A DNA stretch of 64,000 nt, from positions 922,501-986,500 of the forward strand of contig BSBM01001664.1 of the NCBI GenBank assembly GCA_027924585.1, in the 5' to 3' direction. The notes beneath the pieces were generated by a model. It did not search any database and was not told the DNA's origin. It saw only the letters and a program-made list of their open reading frames with translations. Positions 44,660 through 56,769 of the stretch are shown piece by piece (position 1 is the first letter of the stretch; every line of letters starts with the position of its first letter). A program made the position numbers and the translations under genes. Origin of the DNA: Larix kaempferi (taxonomy: Eukaryota; Streptophyta; Pinopsida; Pinales; Pinaceae).

Positions 44660-45650
44660 CATTAACCTCTCCCTCCTCTCCCTCTCTCTCCCCTTTTCCC
44701 CTAACTTTTGCTAACCCCCTCTATCACTCTTTCTCTCTCCCATACTCCTCCACCTACTCCTCTCTCTATCCCCCTACTCCTCCCCCTTCCTCCCACCCCT
44801 CTCCTTCTCTATCACTCTCTCTCTCCCATACTCCACCTACCCCTAACTCTTGACCCTCTCTCTCTCTCTCCCCCCCCCCCAATCCTCCCCCTACCTCTAA
44901 ACCCCCCTCCTCCTCTATCTCTCTCCCCTCTCCCCATTATCCCTTACTAACCCCCTCTCTCACTCTCTCCCACTCCCCTACTCCTCCACCTACATCTAAC
45001 CCCCACCCCTCTCTCTCTCCCCCAACCCACTAACACCCCACCGCCCCACTGGTTCTCTCTCCCTCTCTCACACACACACACATGTACAAATCCCCATGCC
45101 TTCCCATCCTACTAACCCCCTTCCTCTCTCTCTCTCTCCCCCTCCACTCCCTAACCCTTACTAATCCCCTCTCTCTCTCTCACCTTCTCCACCTACCCCC
45201 AACCTCCTAACACCCCCTCTCTCTCTACCTCTAACCCCCTAACACCCGCTCTCTCTCTCTACCTCTAACCCCCTAACAACCCCTCCTCTCTCTATCTCTC
45301 TCATACTCCCCCACCCTTAAACCCCCCCCTCTCTATCTCTCTCCTACTCCCCCTAGCCCTAAACCCCCCTCTATCTGTGTCTCTCCTAATCCCCTTCCCC
45401 ATGCCACTAACCACCCTCTCTCTCTCTCTCTAACCCCAAACCCCTCCCTCCACATCTATACCCCCCCTTCTCTCCATCCACCCTACTCCTCCCCAAACCC
45501 CTCACTCCACATCCATACCCCCCCTTCTCTCCATCCACCCTACTCCTCCCCAAACCCTTAACCCTTTTGATCTATATCTCTTGCTCACTTCTCTCACCTC
45601 CCTAATCCTCTCTTTCTCTCTCTCCCCCCTTCCCCCTAACCCTTACTAAT
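44085..45650 (+). repeat. 1.6-kb nearly G-free C/T/A simple sequence
   Basis: Long runs of (CT)n, CCCCCTAACACCCC and CTCTCTCTCCCCC. A (CT)n tract lies at about 44620-44655. The opposite strand is almost pure A/G with many GGGG runs. Open frames in it (for example 44708-44950) are low-complexity Leu/Pro/Ser translations. Confidence 0.85.
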
Positions 45651-45659
45651 CCTTAGTGT

Positions 45660-47740
45660 CATATAGAATATGTTTTTACTGGTCCATATCGCATGTGTAA
45701 GGAATTGCATGTGCATTTTAAAGTTATAAATCGCGTCCTCGTTTTATAGTTCTATATCGCACACGTGTTTTGTTTTCCACCAAGTTTTTTTGGCGAGAGT
45801 AACAAATTTGATTTAAAAGAAACATGCTCACATTTCTTAGCACTAAGATCGACCCTTGTCACATGTCCGGGTGTCATCCCTCTTCCTATGTGTCCGCTTC
45901 GAAGTTAGATTTAGGTTAACCAAACCTGTGATATGGAATATGGTAAACCATTGCTAATTGGGCATCTCACCTATTTTCTCGATATGCCTGTGTTTTATCA
46001 CTCATCACAATATGCTACGCACAATCATTTTTTATGAAGTTTTAGACCAAGATAACATTTTTTCTGTAGATTCCAAATATGTAATTTGTTTTTAAAAATA
46101 TTTTTTTCTATTTTTCTTGTGTCGTTACTCCTTAACTCAAAAAGCACACTATTAGTGTTTTTTCTATAACTTTTTCATTTTTCAAGCATTTAAGAAAATT
46201 GTATGATGCACTACTAGACATTGACCTCTACATGCTATAAAAGAACCTTTTTATTTGCATGAAGACCTTCTAAATCTGCCACCCACTCTTGATGTATTAT
46301 TTTCAAGGTTTGATCACTTAGATAATTAAAAATAAAAAATTTAAAATTTAAAATTTAAATTTATTTTGGAAAAATAGTGATGCACTAGTACTATTTGTTA
46401 TCTTTATGTCTACCAATATTTGTAGGTTGACTCCATCATTTAGGCACTCAAAGGCTACACCCACAAAGACATATATCTTATCATTTGACAAAAAAAAATA
46501 CATGTTAGAAAAGATCAAACTTTATATAGGTATGAACATTTTCAATAGATAAAATTTATATATTTGGAAACATGATTCAATTTCCTACATTTCATCTTTT
46601 TTACTCGAAACAAGATTCATTGTGTAAGTATCTCCAAATATCCATGTAAGTTAAGGGATGGTTGTTGTTTCAATTTTCTATTGCATCTAACACGTCAAAA
46701 GAGACCCTCTTTAGCTTGCACCCACCCAAGTAGCTTTGGTTGTAACATTTGTTGTCATCTTTTTTAGTAAAACTGAATTAAACTCATCAATAAGAATATA
46801 ATAACAAAAAATATCATCCACAACAATTAACTTAATTTGTAATAAATCAAGCATAGTGTTGCTAACTTGCATGAATAGTGCTTTACATGTGAATTATAAG
46901 AAGCCTGTATACTGAATAATAAAGAATGTTTTGTATTGAATATTTCATCGTTTCTCTGAATCCACAACATTTGGTTTCTAGATATCAAATGTAATCATAT
47001 TGTAGATAGCTTTCCATTGAAAATTCCATTCTTGCTTGTATGGGGGAAGTTGTTGAGTATTTGTGCACTGCAATTGCACTCTTCAATTTCATGGTTTATA
47101 TTAATGTATTGATTTAAGAGAAATCTATAAATTACCAATAGAATACCAAATATTCAACTAGATAATACTTGCCATATGTTCATAACAATGGATACATAAA
47201 TATTGTGTTATATTTCTCCATCATCTTTGCTTATTTCTTAGTATTGCAAGTGCATTAACTTATGCTCTTGAATAGGGATGCTTGCTATATATTGGTTATT
47301 TCTAAAACAAATTTTGTACCTCGTGCCTCTCAATTGTAATGGGTATTTTGATTTTTGCTTTCTGATATTTATGTTCCCTCTCGTCCAACACCTATTGTAC
47401 ATTGCCAATTGTGGCTCTAGTCATTAAAATGTGATCAAATGTATAAATCCAAAAATATAATCAAATAAATCCATTCAAACTTTATCAATATAGATTTGAA
47501 GACCATTTACAAAAATAAAAAAACCAAAATAGATAAAAAGGATAACAACAATCTTTCCAACCTCCTCAACAAAACTAGTTTTAATTTCTTATTGGAAAAA
47601 AACTTTATTAAAAGAATTAACCATTCAATTTACCTATTTTATTTCAATAATGTTTCTTTAATACCTAAAACATTCAGAGAATATTGAGAAATCTCTCTAA
47701 ATATTTTTTATTATCAAGCGGGCCTTACCATGTATTGTCA
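45660..47740. other. No gene recognised
   Basis: AT-rich. The small Asn/Lys-rich frame at 47496 looks spurious. Confidence 0.4.
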
Positions 47741-47744
47741 TGGA

Positions 47745-49317
47745 GATCTTAAAGAGGTTACACTGAGCCTTTCGTTTAGCCAGCTTCCACTAGACATTTC
47801 CTTGAGAATTATTTCCTTTGCATTAGTGGTCGAGGCATACCCAAAGCCGCCCATGGTATACAAATCGTTAATATTCACGTTAAACGAATCCATAACGACT
47901 CTAGAATAGGAGCTTCACCTTCTAGTATTTGGTACACATGTCCTATCCCTAACTGCCTCCTTGGGATGCGAGCACAACAACCCCAGTTTCAACACCTTCT
48001 CCATCTCGCCCCCCTCGTATTCATTCCCCAACTTTGGATCTACAGCTTCCAACAGCTAGCCTTCGGTGTACAACTCCCACATCCATTCTACCAAAAACAG
48101 TTGTTCGAAGTCCGTAGATAGATCCACGGGATTCCTCCCAGTTCCCACTTCACTTCCAACAGTAGAACGCCAAAGTTGAGAGCTCGACGTTGCCTTTTTT
48201 GTCCATGTCAGATCTAGTACTATGTACACCAAATTTCCCATAACACTAGTCGTCCTTGGATTCTTGTTGTGATCGTACATTCGAGCGACGCTGAAGTCCC
48301 CCAGCCTCTCGTTGAGCTCCAAATATGGTAGCACATTGCTTGGTTTAATGTCTATGTGGATGACCCTCTTCTCTCATTCCTCGTGAAGATACAACGGCGT
48401 CGCCGCCATGCCCTTCAGGATCACATATCGTCAAGCCCATGGCAAGACCATCATTGGGTTCTTGAATATGGTTTATCCAAAATCCCATTGGGCATGTGGT
48501 CGTAAAAGGTGAATAACTACTTTTTCCTCCTACACCACCCTTGGAGCTATACCAGGTTTCGATGCTGCATGCACCATGTGGTCGAGATCTCTGACACAAA
48601 CCCCTTCATTCCCTCTATGAATTCCTTCATTATGCATTTAACGGTGACTTCCTGAATGTTGCCAGGGATAACTCCCATGTAAACCTTTCTAAAACCCCCC
48701 TTGCCTAAAATTTCTTCATCCCTGAAAACACTCGTGGCGATGCTGAGCTCCTTGTAAGTGAATCTATGGGGCCATAATTCCTTCTCCCATTCTTCAATAT
48801 TATATTTGTATTACACTCCTTTGAGAGCAATAACCTCCAGCAAGAATACAATCAAATCAATCGTTGTAACACCAGATATGAATCCCCCTCTCCAACGCTT
48901 GGAATAATACTTGTTAGCAAACAATGGGAGATGCAAGAGATCCATTCGGGGTGTCATGCCTTTGGTGGTGAAGCTCCACACAATATTGTAATGGTCTTCG
49001 ATGTAATTCCTCGTAGCAGTTGAAAGGCCAACGAAAATCTTGTCTAGTAGAACATTCTATAGATCGATTTTTAGAGATATAATGGGTTTCAACGGTCTCC
49101 ACAAGCCAACCAATGTTATGCTAATGTTGAGGAAGATTTGAAGATGGTTGAAATTGATCCATCCCTGTATTTTATGTCCACTCTTGAGACTGAATCCATG
49201 GAATTCATCCCCATTCCAATAACCAGCGGTCTTGGCCTAAATTGAGACAATAATGTTGATGTCCACGACCACGTGGTTATCGTCTGGATCATTGAATTCA
49301 ATGTTCTTGACTATATC
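47745..49317 (-). pseudogene. Dead paralogue of the L-type lectin kinase
   Basis: Aligns with 30150-31740 over most of its length, including the C-terminal tail, and lies in the same orientation 17 kb away. Recognisable pieces are KIQGWI-like lectin sequence, the juxtamembrane region and the kinase. Key sites are lost: the catalytic loop has HID in place of HRD, DFG is DFS, and the APE motif is gone. Many frameshifts are present. The N-terminal 150 or so residues are missing because an LTR element abuts at 49321. It keeps the in-frame tail TMGGFGYASTTNAKE, which the apparently working copy has lost. Confidence 0.85.
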
Positions 49318-49320
49318 TTT

Positions 49321-49712
49321 TGGGCCTAAGCCCATAGATAAACAAAATTTTGCAGCAAAAAAGGAACAGAGCATCTATTTAAGCAATCACACATAAGACG
49401 GAAATTTTTACATGGTAAAACCCCTTGAAGGGTAAACATCCATGGGCCAATGACAACATCATCTTATTACTTATCCAATGGGATATTACATCCAGTAGAG
49501 GATAGGGCTTGAATCCCTTTCTCATCTTTCCTCTATGGGATTACATGGATTTATAGCATCTTCTTACATAGTTACATAAAACTGACTAATTAATTACACC
49601 CCTATCCATATTCTATCTTGGGTTGTCTAATCTCAAGCAAAAATTGAATAATAGGAGTCTAGAATATGCCAAATCCACATACATAGGAAATTGGTTGTCA
49701 CCATTTCCAATA
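49321..49712 (-). repeat. 3' LTR inserted in the lectin kinase pseudogene
   Basis: On the minus strand it starts TATTGGAAATGG (TG changed to TA), has TATAAATC in the middle and ends GGCTTAGGCCCA. A purine tract GAGGTGGAGAT lies directly before it. The element therefore continues to the right and this is not a solo LTR. No matching 5' LTR was found, and the rest of the kinase gene does not reappear beyond it within the window. Confidence 0.65.
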
Positions 49713-52100
49713 ATCTCCACCTCGACAATCAATTTCTCTAATTCCTTGCCCTTCTTCATTCATCACCTATATAGGTAATCATGTGCTTCTAAAATACTGA
49801 AGCACTCATTTCACTTCTCCACCTAGATTTGGCATGTATCCATTGACAACACCAAATGCATGTGAAAACTCTGACCATCTCATCGCATACATCAAACTTT
49901 ATACTATCATACTATACACGAGACATATAACCCTTTTCTTCTTAATTGCTTAGACTTAAACCTAAAAAAAGCTAAAATAATGTTTTATTGGTTTCACATT
50001 ATTCATACCAAATTTCTTGAGTATCATTACCATGTACTCCTACTGTGATAACCAAAAGCTTGCCATCAATATTGTCTTTGTGTACTTCCATGCCCAAGAT
50101 TATTTTGCTGCTCCCAGATCCTTCATTTTGATCTCCCAACCACCTGAGCCAACATGTTGATCTTAACCATGCTTGTGCTTGCTTCAAGCATAACGCCAAC
50201 AACCTAAACACCAAGATAGTGAATACCATAAACACAATGGTTATACTCACTTCTTGTAAAACTTGGCTCACCATGAAGGAATCAAAACATCATATACCAA
50301 TCACTTGACCATGCTATTCAAGCCATACAATGATTACGTTGAGCTTGCAAAACAACTCTACTTATGCGATCCCGAGCACCTTCAGTGCTCCACCTCGAAC
50401 ACTACATTCGAAACCTCGACCAAATTCATCCAAGTCGACCAAGTGAGCCTTCATCACTCACCTCCAAGCCCATTTACAAAGTAGTTTACCAAGTCTTTCA
50501 AATAGGCTTCACTACATGCAATCATGGGAAAAATACCCTCCTATCACCTAGGTCTATGTCTAGACTTTACCAATGATTTACCAGAGATAAGCATGCCTAA
50601 CCTGGTCTTACAGTAGTATGCCCATTTACATGCAAAAAATATTTAATTTTACAAACTCTAAAATAAATAAATTTACATGGTAATTTTATCATTACCGTTG
50701 GGCTATTATTTACCATCCCGTACATTTTCCATGCCTTGCCTCACAGTCTGCACTATAGGCTGAACACCGCCTTGCTTTTCATTGATCACCGGATGCCTCC
50801 AACAAATCGGCTACACTCCACAACCTTCTCCCTGGGAAGCATGCGATGTGGCCGGTCAAACTCCTCCATGCTCCACTACAGGAACAACGATTTTAATTTA
50901 CCGGAACAATGGCATAAACAAGACTTGCCTCCACAATCTCAAATCAACTCCATGCACAGGAAACCTGATCCTTCGGTTTTGCTTTCTCTTCAGTACCGCA
51001 GTACTTTATAGTTGATTCTGCTCATCTTGTTGAGCCCGTTGCCACCCACGCACTCCTCTCAAGATAGAATTCGCGAGGTGTCTGCTCAATTCTCAAACCA
51101 CCCCACGATGAAATACATCATGGACTATCCTCCTATAATATCTCTAGTATTTTTATAATGAGAAGGTATTCCCATTGAAGTCATGAGAAACCTTCGTGTA
51201 GTGGGGCATCGACCTAGCCACCCGCTCTGCATGCTAGTCCGATGACATTCTAGACTGCCCAACAAACTATTGTGGATAGCACAAATGCCATAGCGATCTT
51301 GTGTTTAGTGTATTTCCCTCTTGATCGCTTTGCATCCGGGTCACATGGGTCGCCACCTCCTCTTGCTCCCACATAGACTTCGTGGAGGCATATCTGGGCC
51401 TATCCTTGGCATCCTCAAAGCCATACATAGAACACTTCACATCAACTCTTTGTATCCTTTGACCAAACTTACGCGGGCGGCAATATCTTGGACCCGTTCT
51501 TTCTCCCATGAATGGTGCATGCTTCACATATTGCCTTACCGTTCTACAACCTCAGGCCTGGCATGGGGGCTCCACCTACAAATTGGTAGGAAAGGCACTT
51601 GGTACCTGAACTCAACGCCCAATACATATGACCCCACAAAGCTACTTATCACCAATCTCCAGTCGATCTCCTCTAGATCTAGGAAATCAAGCACTAGATC
51701 TACAACTAAAGAGTGCAGATCTGCCTCTGCGTCTACAATATCTTCTATATCATTGCCTCAATAGCCGACAGTATTAAAATTAAAAAAGAAACTCATCTTT
51801 CATTTAGGCATCCTCTTCTACTAGAGTGATTCCCTTCGGGGATCTATACCCATGCACAAGTGATTGGCTTCTTCATACCTTGCACATCCTTCAACATAAG
51901 CTGCAATGGTTGTTGTTGTTAGGAAAATTACTCTTATAGCAAGGGAAAGACTACCAACGTACTGGGGTTATCAGATAGACATATAGATATTTTCCAATGT
52001 TGTTATTAAGCAAATAGGATTTGGGTTAGGAGAGTATGTACCTTATTTCGAAGTTCGATCCAAGCTTCTCTCCCTTTGTTATCCTATGCAACAACCTGCA
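49713..52100 (-). mobile_element. Decayed retroelement interior
   Basis: Follows the purine tract of the LTR at 49321-49712, so it should be its interior. No gag or pol motif can be read. ORFs at 50263, 50736 and 51321 have no recognisable domain. Either a non-autonomous element or too decayed to classify. Confidence 0.35.
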
Positions 52101-54950
52101 AAACAAACATAAAACCTTCCTCAAACCAATTTGACCACAAATACGAGATTGATATTAATAAGACAACATAACATCAACTTGTAATCAAATTTCAATAGAC
52201 ATAAGCAAATCTATTGGAAAATGAAGAATGTCCAAATCTTTATTGACAAATGCAGAAAGTACATAAAGCTATACCTGTCCTGCACCGGCACCGTCATAAC
52301 CATACCCTGAGCTCCTACTCCTCTCTCTTAGCTATGAATTTCTCCAGCATAACTTTATCCAATGATCATAAGGTCTCTTTCTCAAGCCCCTTCCCCTTGT
52401 ATTTATAGCAAGGCATGGAGGGGAGTTTCGAAAGGTGGTTGAGTTGGGAAGTTGGGGTAGTTTGGGTACCCACCTTAACTAATCCCAATTCATGTTTTAA
52501 TTATTTTTTCAACTTTTTCTTAATACACCTACGACTATGATATATGACAACTAGCGAGTGATTCACGAGTGTCCAAACTTGCATCTAGCGGGTGCATCTT
52601 TTTAATTGACACCCATGGGTTGTCAGTAGAGATACCCGCGGCTGACCCACTAGTTGGAAAGCATGAGGGTCGTGGTTATGTATTAAAATAGGTAGAGAAA
52701 TATTCTTATGAGGAAAAGATTGCAAGGTTCAGCTCCAAGTCATCTAGGGTCAAGGTAAGCTCTTCCATCCATAATGTCCTTTTGTGTGACCGACAAGGCA
52801 ATGTGGTCACGGATGGAGAAGTGCTAATTTGACCGATAATAGATGCCCCCTAATGTGTGAGGTCAGAGGAAATCGATGGCCGAAATACATTAGAATCCAA
52901 GCAGAGGAGGAGCAAAGATGTCGTAGGATGAGAATACAAATAGTAACAAAAACAAATTCAGCGAGCAGTTGACAATATTGACATTAGGAGATGTTCAAAA
53001 TGGTAGAACATAATCTCCAATACATAATTGAAAGATGTATATAGCAATGGCCACTGAAATACAAGCGTGGATCCATTTCAAACAGGATGACATATCCATA
53101 ACAACAAACTGGATCTATGTCCCATCAAGAGCCAAAAGATGGGTATGACTCAGTCTTGCGCAACTTGAGAAATAACAAAATGTGATGATGCTATTATAGG
53201 CCCAAGGTCTTCATCCAAACTGTCAAAGTACGAATCCTAACTATGCGAATAAATGAGCTAAGGTCGAACATGGAGGATACCGTTTGATTACCGTTCAATG
53301 ATGTAGATCGTTAACAAACGTGAAGGCACCCACCATTAATGAAAATGAGGCTTATGGTACCTAGTACATTCTAACAGGTGTGAATAAGATGTCTTGAAGT
53401 CAAACACTTGAAGAATCCATCGAGTAGGGAACATTGATGTATTCCCACTATTCAATGGCAAGGGAAATTTCCAGTGATGACTACAATCCCCAAGGTACTA
53501 CCCGAAACTCTAAACTTCATTCCTAGAGAAAGATGAGTTGAAGTCGATAGGAAGAATTCCGTTGGAAGGGAGGCCTTAAGGAATCCTCCATCATCCAACA
53601 TGAGATACAATCATTAGGTTGATCTGATATGGAGTAGGACTGAATACATGATGAAACATACTAACACTAAGGAATGGTCTACACACGAGGTCAAAGTAAC
53701 TGCAGAATGGCCGACACAAGGGGTGTCCTTGAACAGTGAGCACAACACAAGAGTGACTTAGGCAAATTTTTACGACAAAGGGACCATGATATAAATCTAT
53801 AATGTAGGAGACATTAACAGATTCTCCATATGATTGGAAGAGTAACCATTCAAAGGAGTAAAAACTCTGAGATCAGGTTCATCCTAAGGCCAAAACTAAA
53901 ACCCAACTTGTTTGAAAAAGACTCAAAAAGGTGTTGTGTTCAAGGACATAATTGACTTGATGCCTTTATACTGAAAGATACTTGACATGCTTCCCTTCCC
54001 TTTTCTCTTTTTTTTTTAAGAATTTATTTTCTTGATTTTAACGAGCATGAAAAGGTGGAAAAGAAAGCTTGATAATATCCTTCTTGTTAGTTTTAATGAG
54101 TCCAAGAAAGAAAACTCAATAGTCCTTCTTCAATTTTTAAAACAAGCTCGAAGAGGGCATAGAAGAGTGCTTGGTATAAGTCCAATAACTCCATACACCC
54201 AATCCTAGATTTTAATATCGAGTCTGAGTTGGTGAATGCTCGCTGGTGTTTTCATGTTTCGAGAGTCTAAAAACCCTAAGAAGACTCCAAAAGGTCCTTT
54301 TTCGTAGAGTTATTCTCCTCACCCGAAAAAGTATAAAACCATGAGAGAATAACTCTTCTAGATACGTATGACTAGAGTATACCTTTTTCGTAATTAATCC
54401 ACTAAGGTCCGGAAAAGGGGTAAACTTATACCTATGTGGATGTCCCTTCAATTCCTTTAGTAAGTCTGAAGTGAACAAGTATACTCGGCGATCTTGTTTG
54501 TTTTTAAAAAGTCTAACAAGGGCTTAAAAAAGACTCTATAGATACCAGGGAACTTAATATTAGGTAAAAATGAGATATAATGTATAAGTCCCTTGATATG
54601 TCAAACGACGAAAGGGTTTTAAATGTCATGAAGATCACTGGATTAGTAGAAAATGACACATAAACATAATCAAAAGAGATTTCAATATGACATAAAACGA
54701 CAAGATGTACTGAACTAAACTGACATGCCATAAAGGAAATCAAACCTTTATACGATCAATGTTGCGAAAATAGCGAGAAATGCCTTTTAGAACTTCACCT
54801 AATCAAAACAACTTGAAAAAGTCATTAGTATTAAATAAAGTTAAAAAATAATAGTTTTGGAACTATATGAAAGTTGGTAAAAGTGGGTAAAAATTTCAAG
54901 TAATTTTTATAAATAGTGCCAAAATGTCCACATAACTCACAAAGTTTTTT
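52100..54950 (-). mobile_element. Decayed LTR-element sequence
   Basis: A minus-strand TATA box (TATAAATACAAGGGG) lies near 52394-52408. Near 52841-52862 is GATGCCCCCTAATGTGTGAGG, almost the same as GCCCCCTGATGTGTGAGG at 62948-62965. The sequence to the right (GAAGTCAAACACTTG near 53395) also resembles that near 63616. These are two related retroelement interiors on the minus strand. No coding frame survives. Confidence 0.4.
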
Positions 54951-55129
54951 TGGAGCAAAAGAGAAAAAGAACCCCCTTAATTCCACCGCTTATAGCGCTC
55001 AAACCGGGTCACCAAATCAACTTTCGTCAGTTGCAAGTAAGTCATCTCTCCCTTGTCCATCAATTCAATCCATTATTTTGATTTTTTAGTGATGTTTATT
55101 TTTATTTTTATAAGGATTTAAAATTTAGG

Positions 55130-55215
55130 GATTCGTACCTGCGGGTTCATCTATGCTAAACTCGTTGCTACGTGAAATGTGTGCAGGTTTAGCATAGGCG
55201 GACCCGCGGGTACCT
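55130..55215. repeat. Imperfect hairpin
   Basis: TACCTGCGGGTTCATCTATGCTAAAC-like left arm (from 55137) pairs with GTTTAGCATAGGCGG and ACCCGCGGGTA on the right (to 55211), about 22 of 26 positions, across a 25-base loop. Confidence 0.65.
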
Positions 55216-55406
55216 GCCTCTGTTGCAGAGGTGAACCCGTGGGTACCACAAGTTAAATGAAAAAATAAAAAATCTAAAGGGTGAATGGGTTAGTGATGCA
55301 CGAATGGTGTTAACCTGGAGGGAGAGGGAGCACGAATCCATGGATAGAGATGCCATGGGATATCCACTTACATTGAATGCATTATGAAAATGCGGGTTAC
55401 TCATTT

Positions 55407-56548
55407 TTTTCTTAATAGTGAGTATGTGTGCACAAACACACTTACTCCAAATGCTAGTCAGCTACTGGGATCCCGATCACAGGATGTTCGATCTCCAAGG
55501 GGAGATGTTAGACATCACCATAGATGATATATACGTTATCACCGGTTTATCTCGTAGAGGTGAGGGAGTTCACCTCCAGGGAACATTCTGAGGGATAGGT
55601 ACACTATCGATCCATGATTACATCAACACTTACTGCTTGCCTGAAACCGAGAAGAGCGGTAGCCAAGTTCTGATTGGCTCTATTGTGAGCTTCCCACTGA
55701 AGGTGATATTGAGCACACTTAACAGGATTGGAGGGAGTGTCATACAACATTTGGCCTCTCGAAACTATATGCAGATAGGGGTTGAGTTTTTGTGTGGTGT
55801 GGTATTTGATTGGTGTTTGGGCCTACTGGTGAACATGAAACACCAGTTGACAGAGTGAAAAACCAGGAAGAAAAATAACTTCGGATACAGAAGTATCTTA
55901 TGTACCTTCTTCGAGAGAGAGTCCTTGCTCTAATCCTGGGGATGGATCTACTAGTACTAAACCCTCGTGATCCATTGATGACTCGGTGGGGAGATATCTT
56001 CTTACGCCAGGGTGGTGGAGAGGCTAGCCTTTCTTAGGCTAATGAAGATTATCTTGCATGGTGGAGCCTCCAAGTGCCGACGCTCGAGCAGTTCCCATAT
56101 GCAGGGATGGATTTCAGAGGAGATCCATAGTTCATGTTGCCTCCAGGATTAGCCTGGGGCGAGATAGGTATAAAAAAAAAAATTGTTTTTGAAAAATTAT
56201 AAAAATTTTATGTCTTTTATATATATTCTTTTTATGATGAGTAAGAGTGACTAAAAAAATGTGATGTGTGCATATGTGGGGCCCGTGAGACCTGCAGGGC
56301 ATCCACAGACATATGTTCGACCTATTGAGCCAGGTGTCGTAGACAACATGTTGAGGATAGAGGGAAAGATGAGTCAGTTGACTCATGATATCCCTACCTA
56401 CCGCATAGAGCGTATGCCTTTTGAGATGCATGAGCATGTCGTAGGCATGCCCCCAGCATGGATCTGGCTACTTAGAAAAGTAGTTAGGCTAGTCATATTC
56501 TATAGAGAGGCTGTGGCAGAGTTAGCAGAGGAACCTCCCTCTCCATAG
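55407..56548 (+). pseudogene. Unknown broken gene, plant mobile-domain-like
   Basis: One frame, interrupted by TGA at 55589, TGA at 55856 and TAA near 55930, reads MLVSYWDPDHRMFDL, MLDITIDDIYVITGLSRRGE, DYINTYCLPE, SVIQHLASRNYMQIGVEF and NFGYRSILCTFF. A shifted frame then gives WGDIFLRQGGGEASLS and FPYAGMDFRGDP. A donor at about 56166 (GATAG then GTATAA) and a later piece (PIEPGVVDNMLRIEGKM to AELAEEPPSP) suggest an intron. The early 'YW....F.F..E.t.t..Di..ltGL' pattern recalls the plant mobile domain found in many plant transposons. That resemblance is weak and from memory. Confidence 0.45.
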
Positions 56549-56769
56549 GGAGAGAGACATATTATATTTTTGAGGCCTTTGATCCCATTTTTTTATATTA
56601 TGACACTGCGACATCCTATGACTCGTACTCATATTTTTTTGATCCTGATATATATAGTATCAATTTATATACATGTGTTCTTTATATGTTTTAAATGTTA
56701 TTATGTGTGATACAAATTCCAATCAAGTACATAGTTTGCAAATGAATCAGCTAATGCATTTAAATTCCT

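Noticed and set aside
44708-44950. 80-codon Leu/Pro/Ser ORF
   Set aside because: Low-complexity translation of CT-rich simple sequence.
49321-49712. A solo LTR
   Set aside because: A purine tract follows immediately, and the interrupted kinase gene does not resume beyond it.
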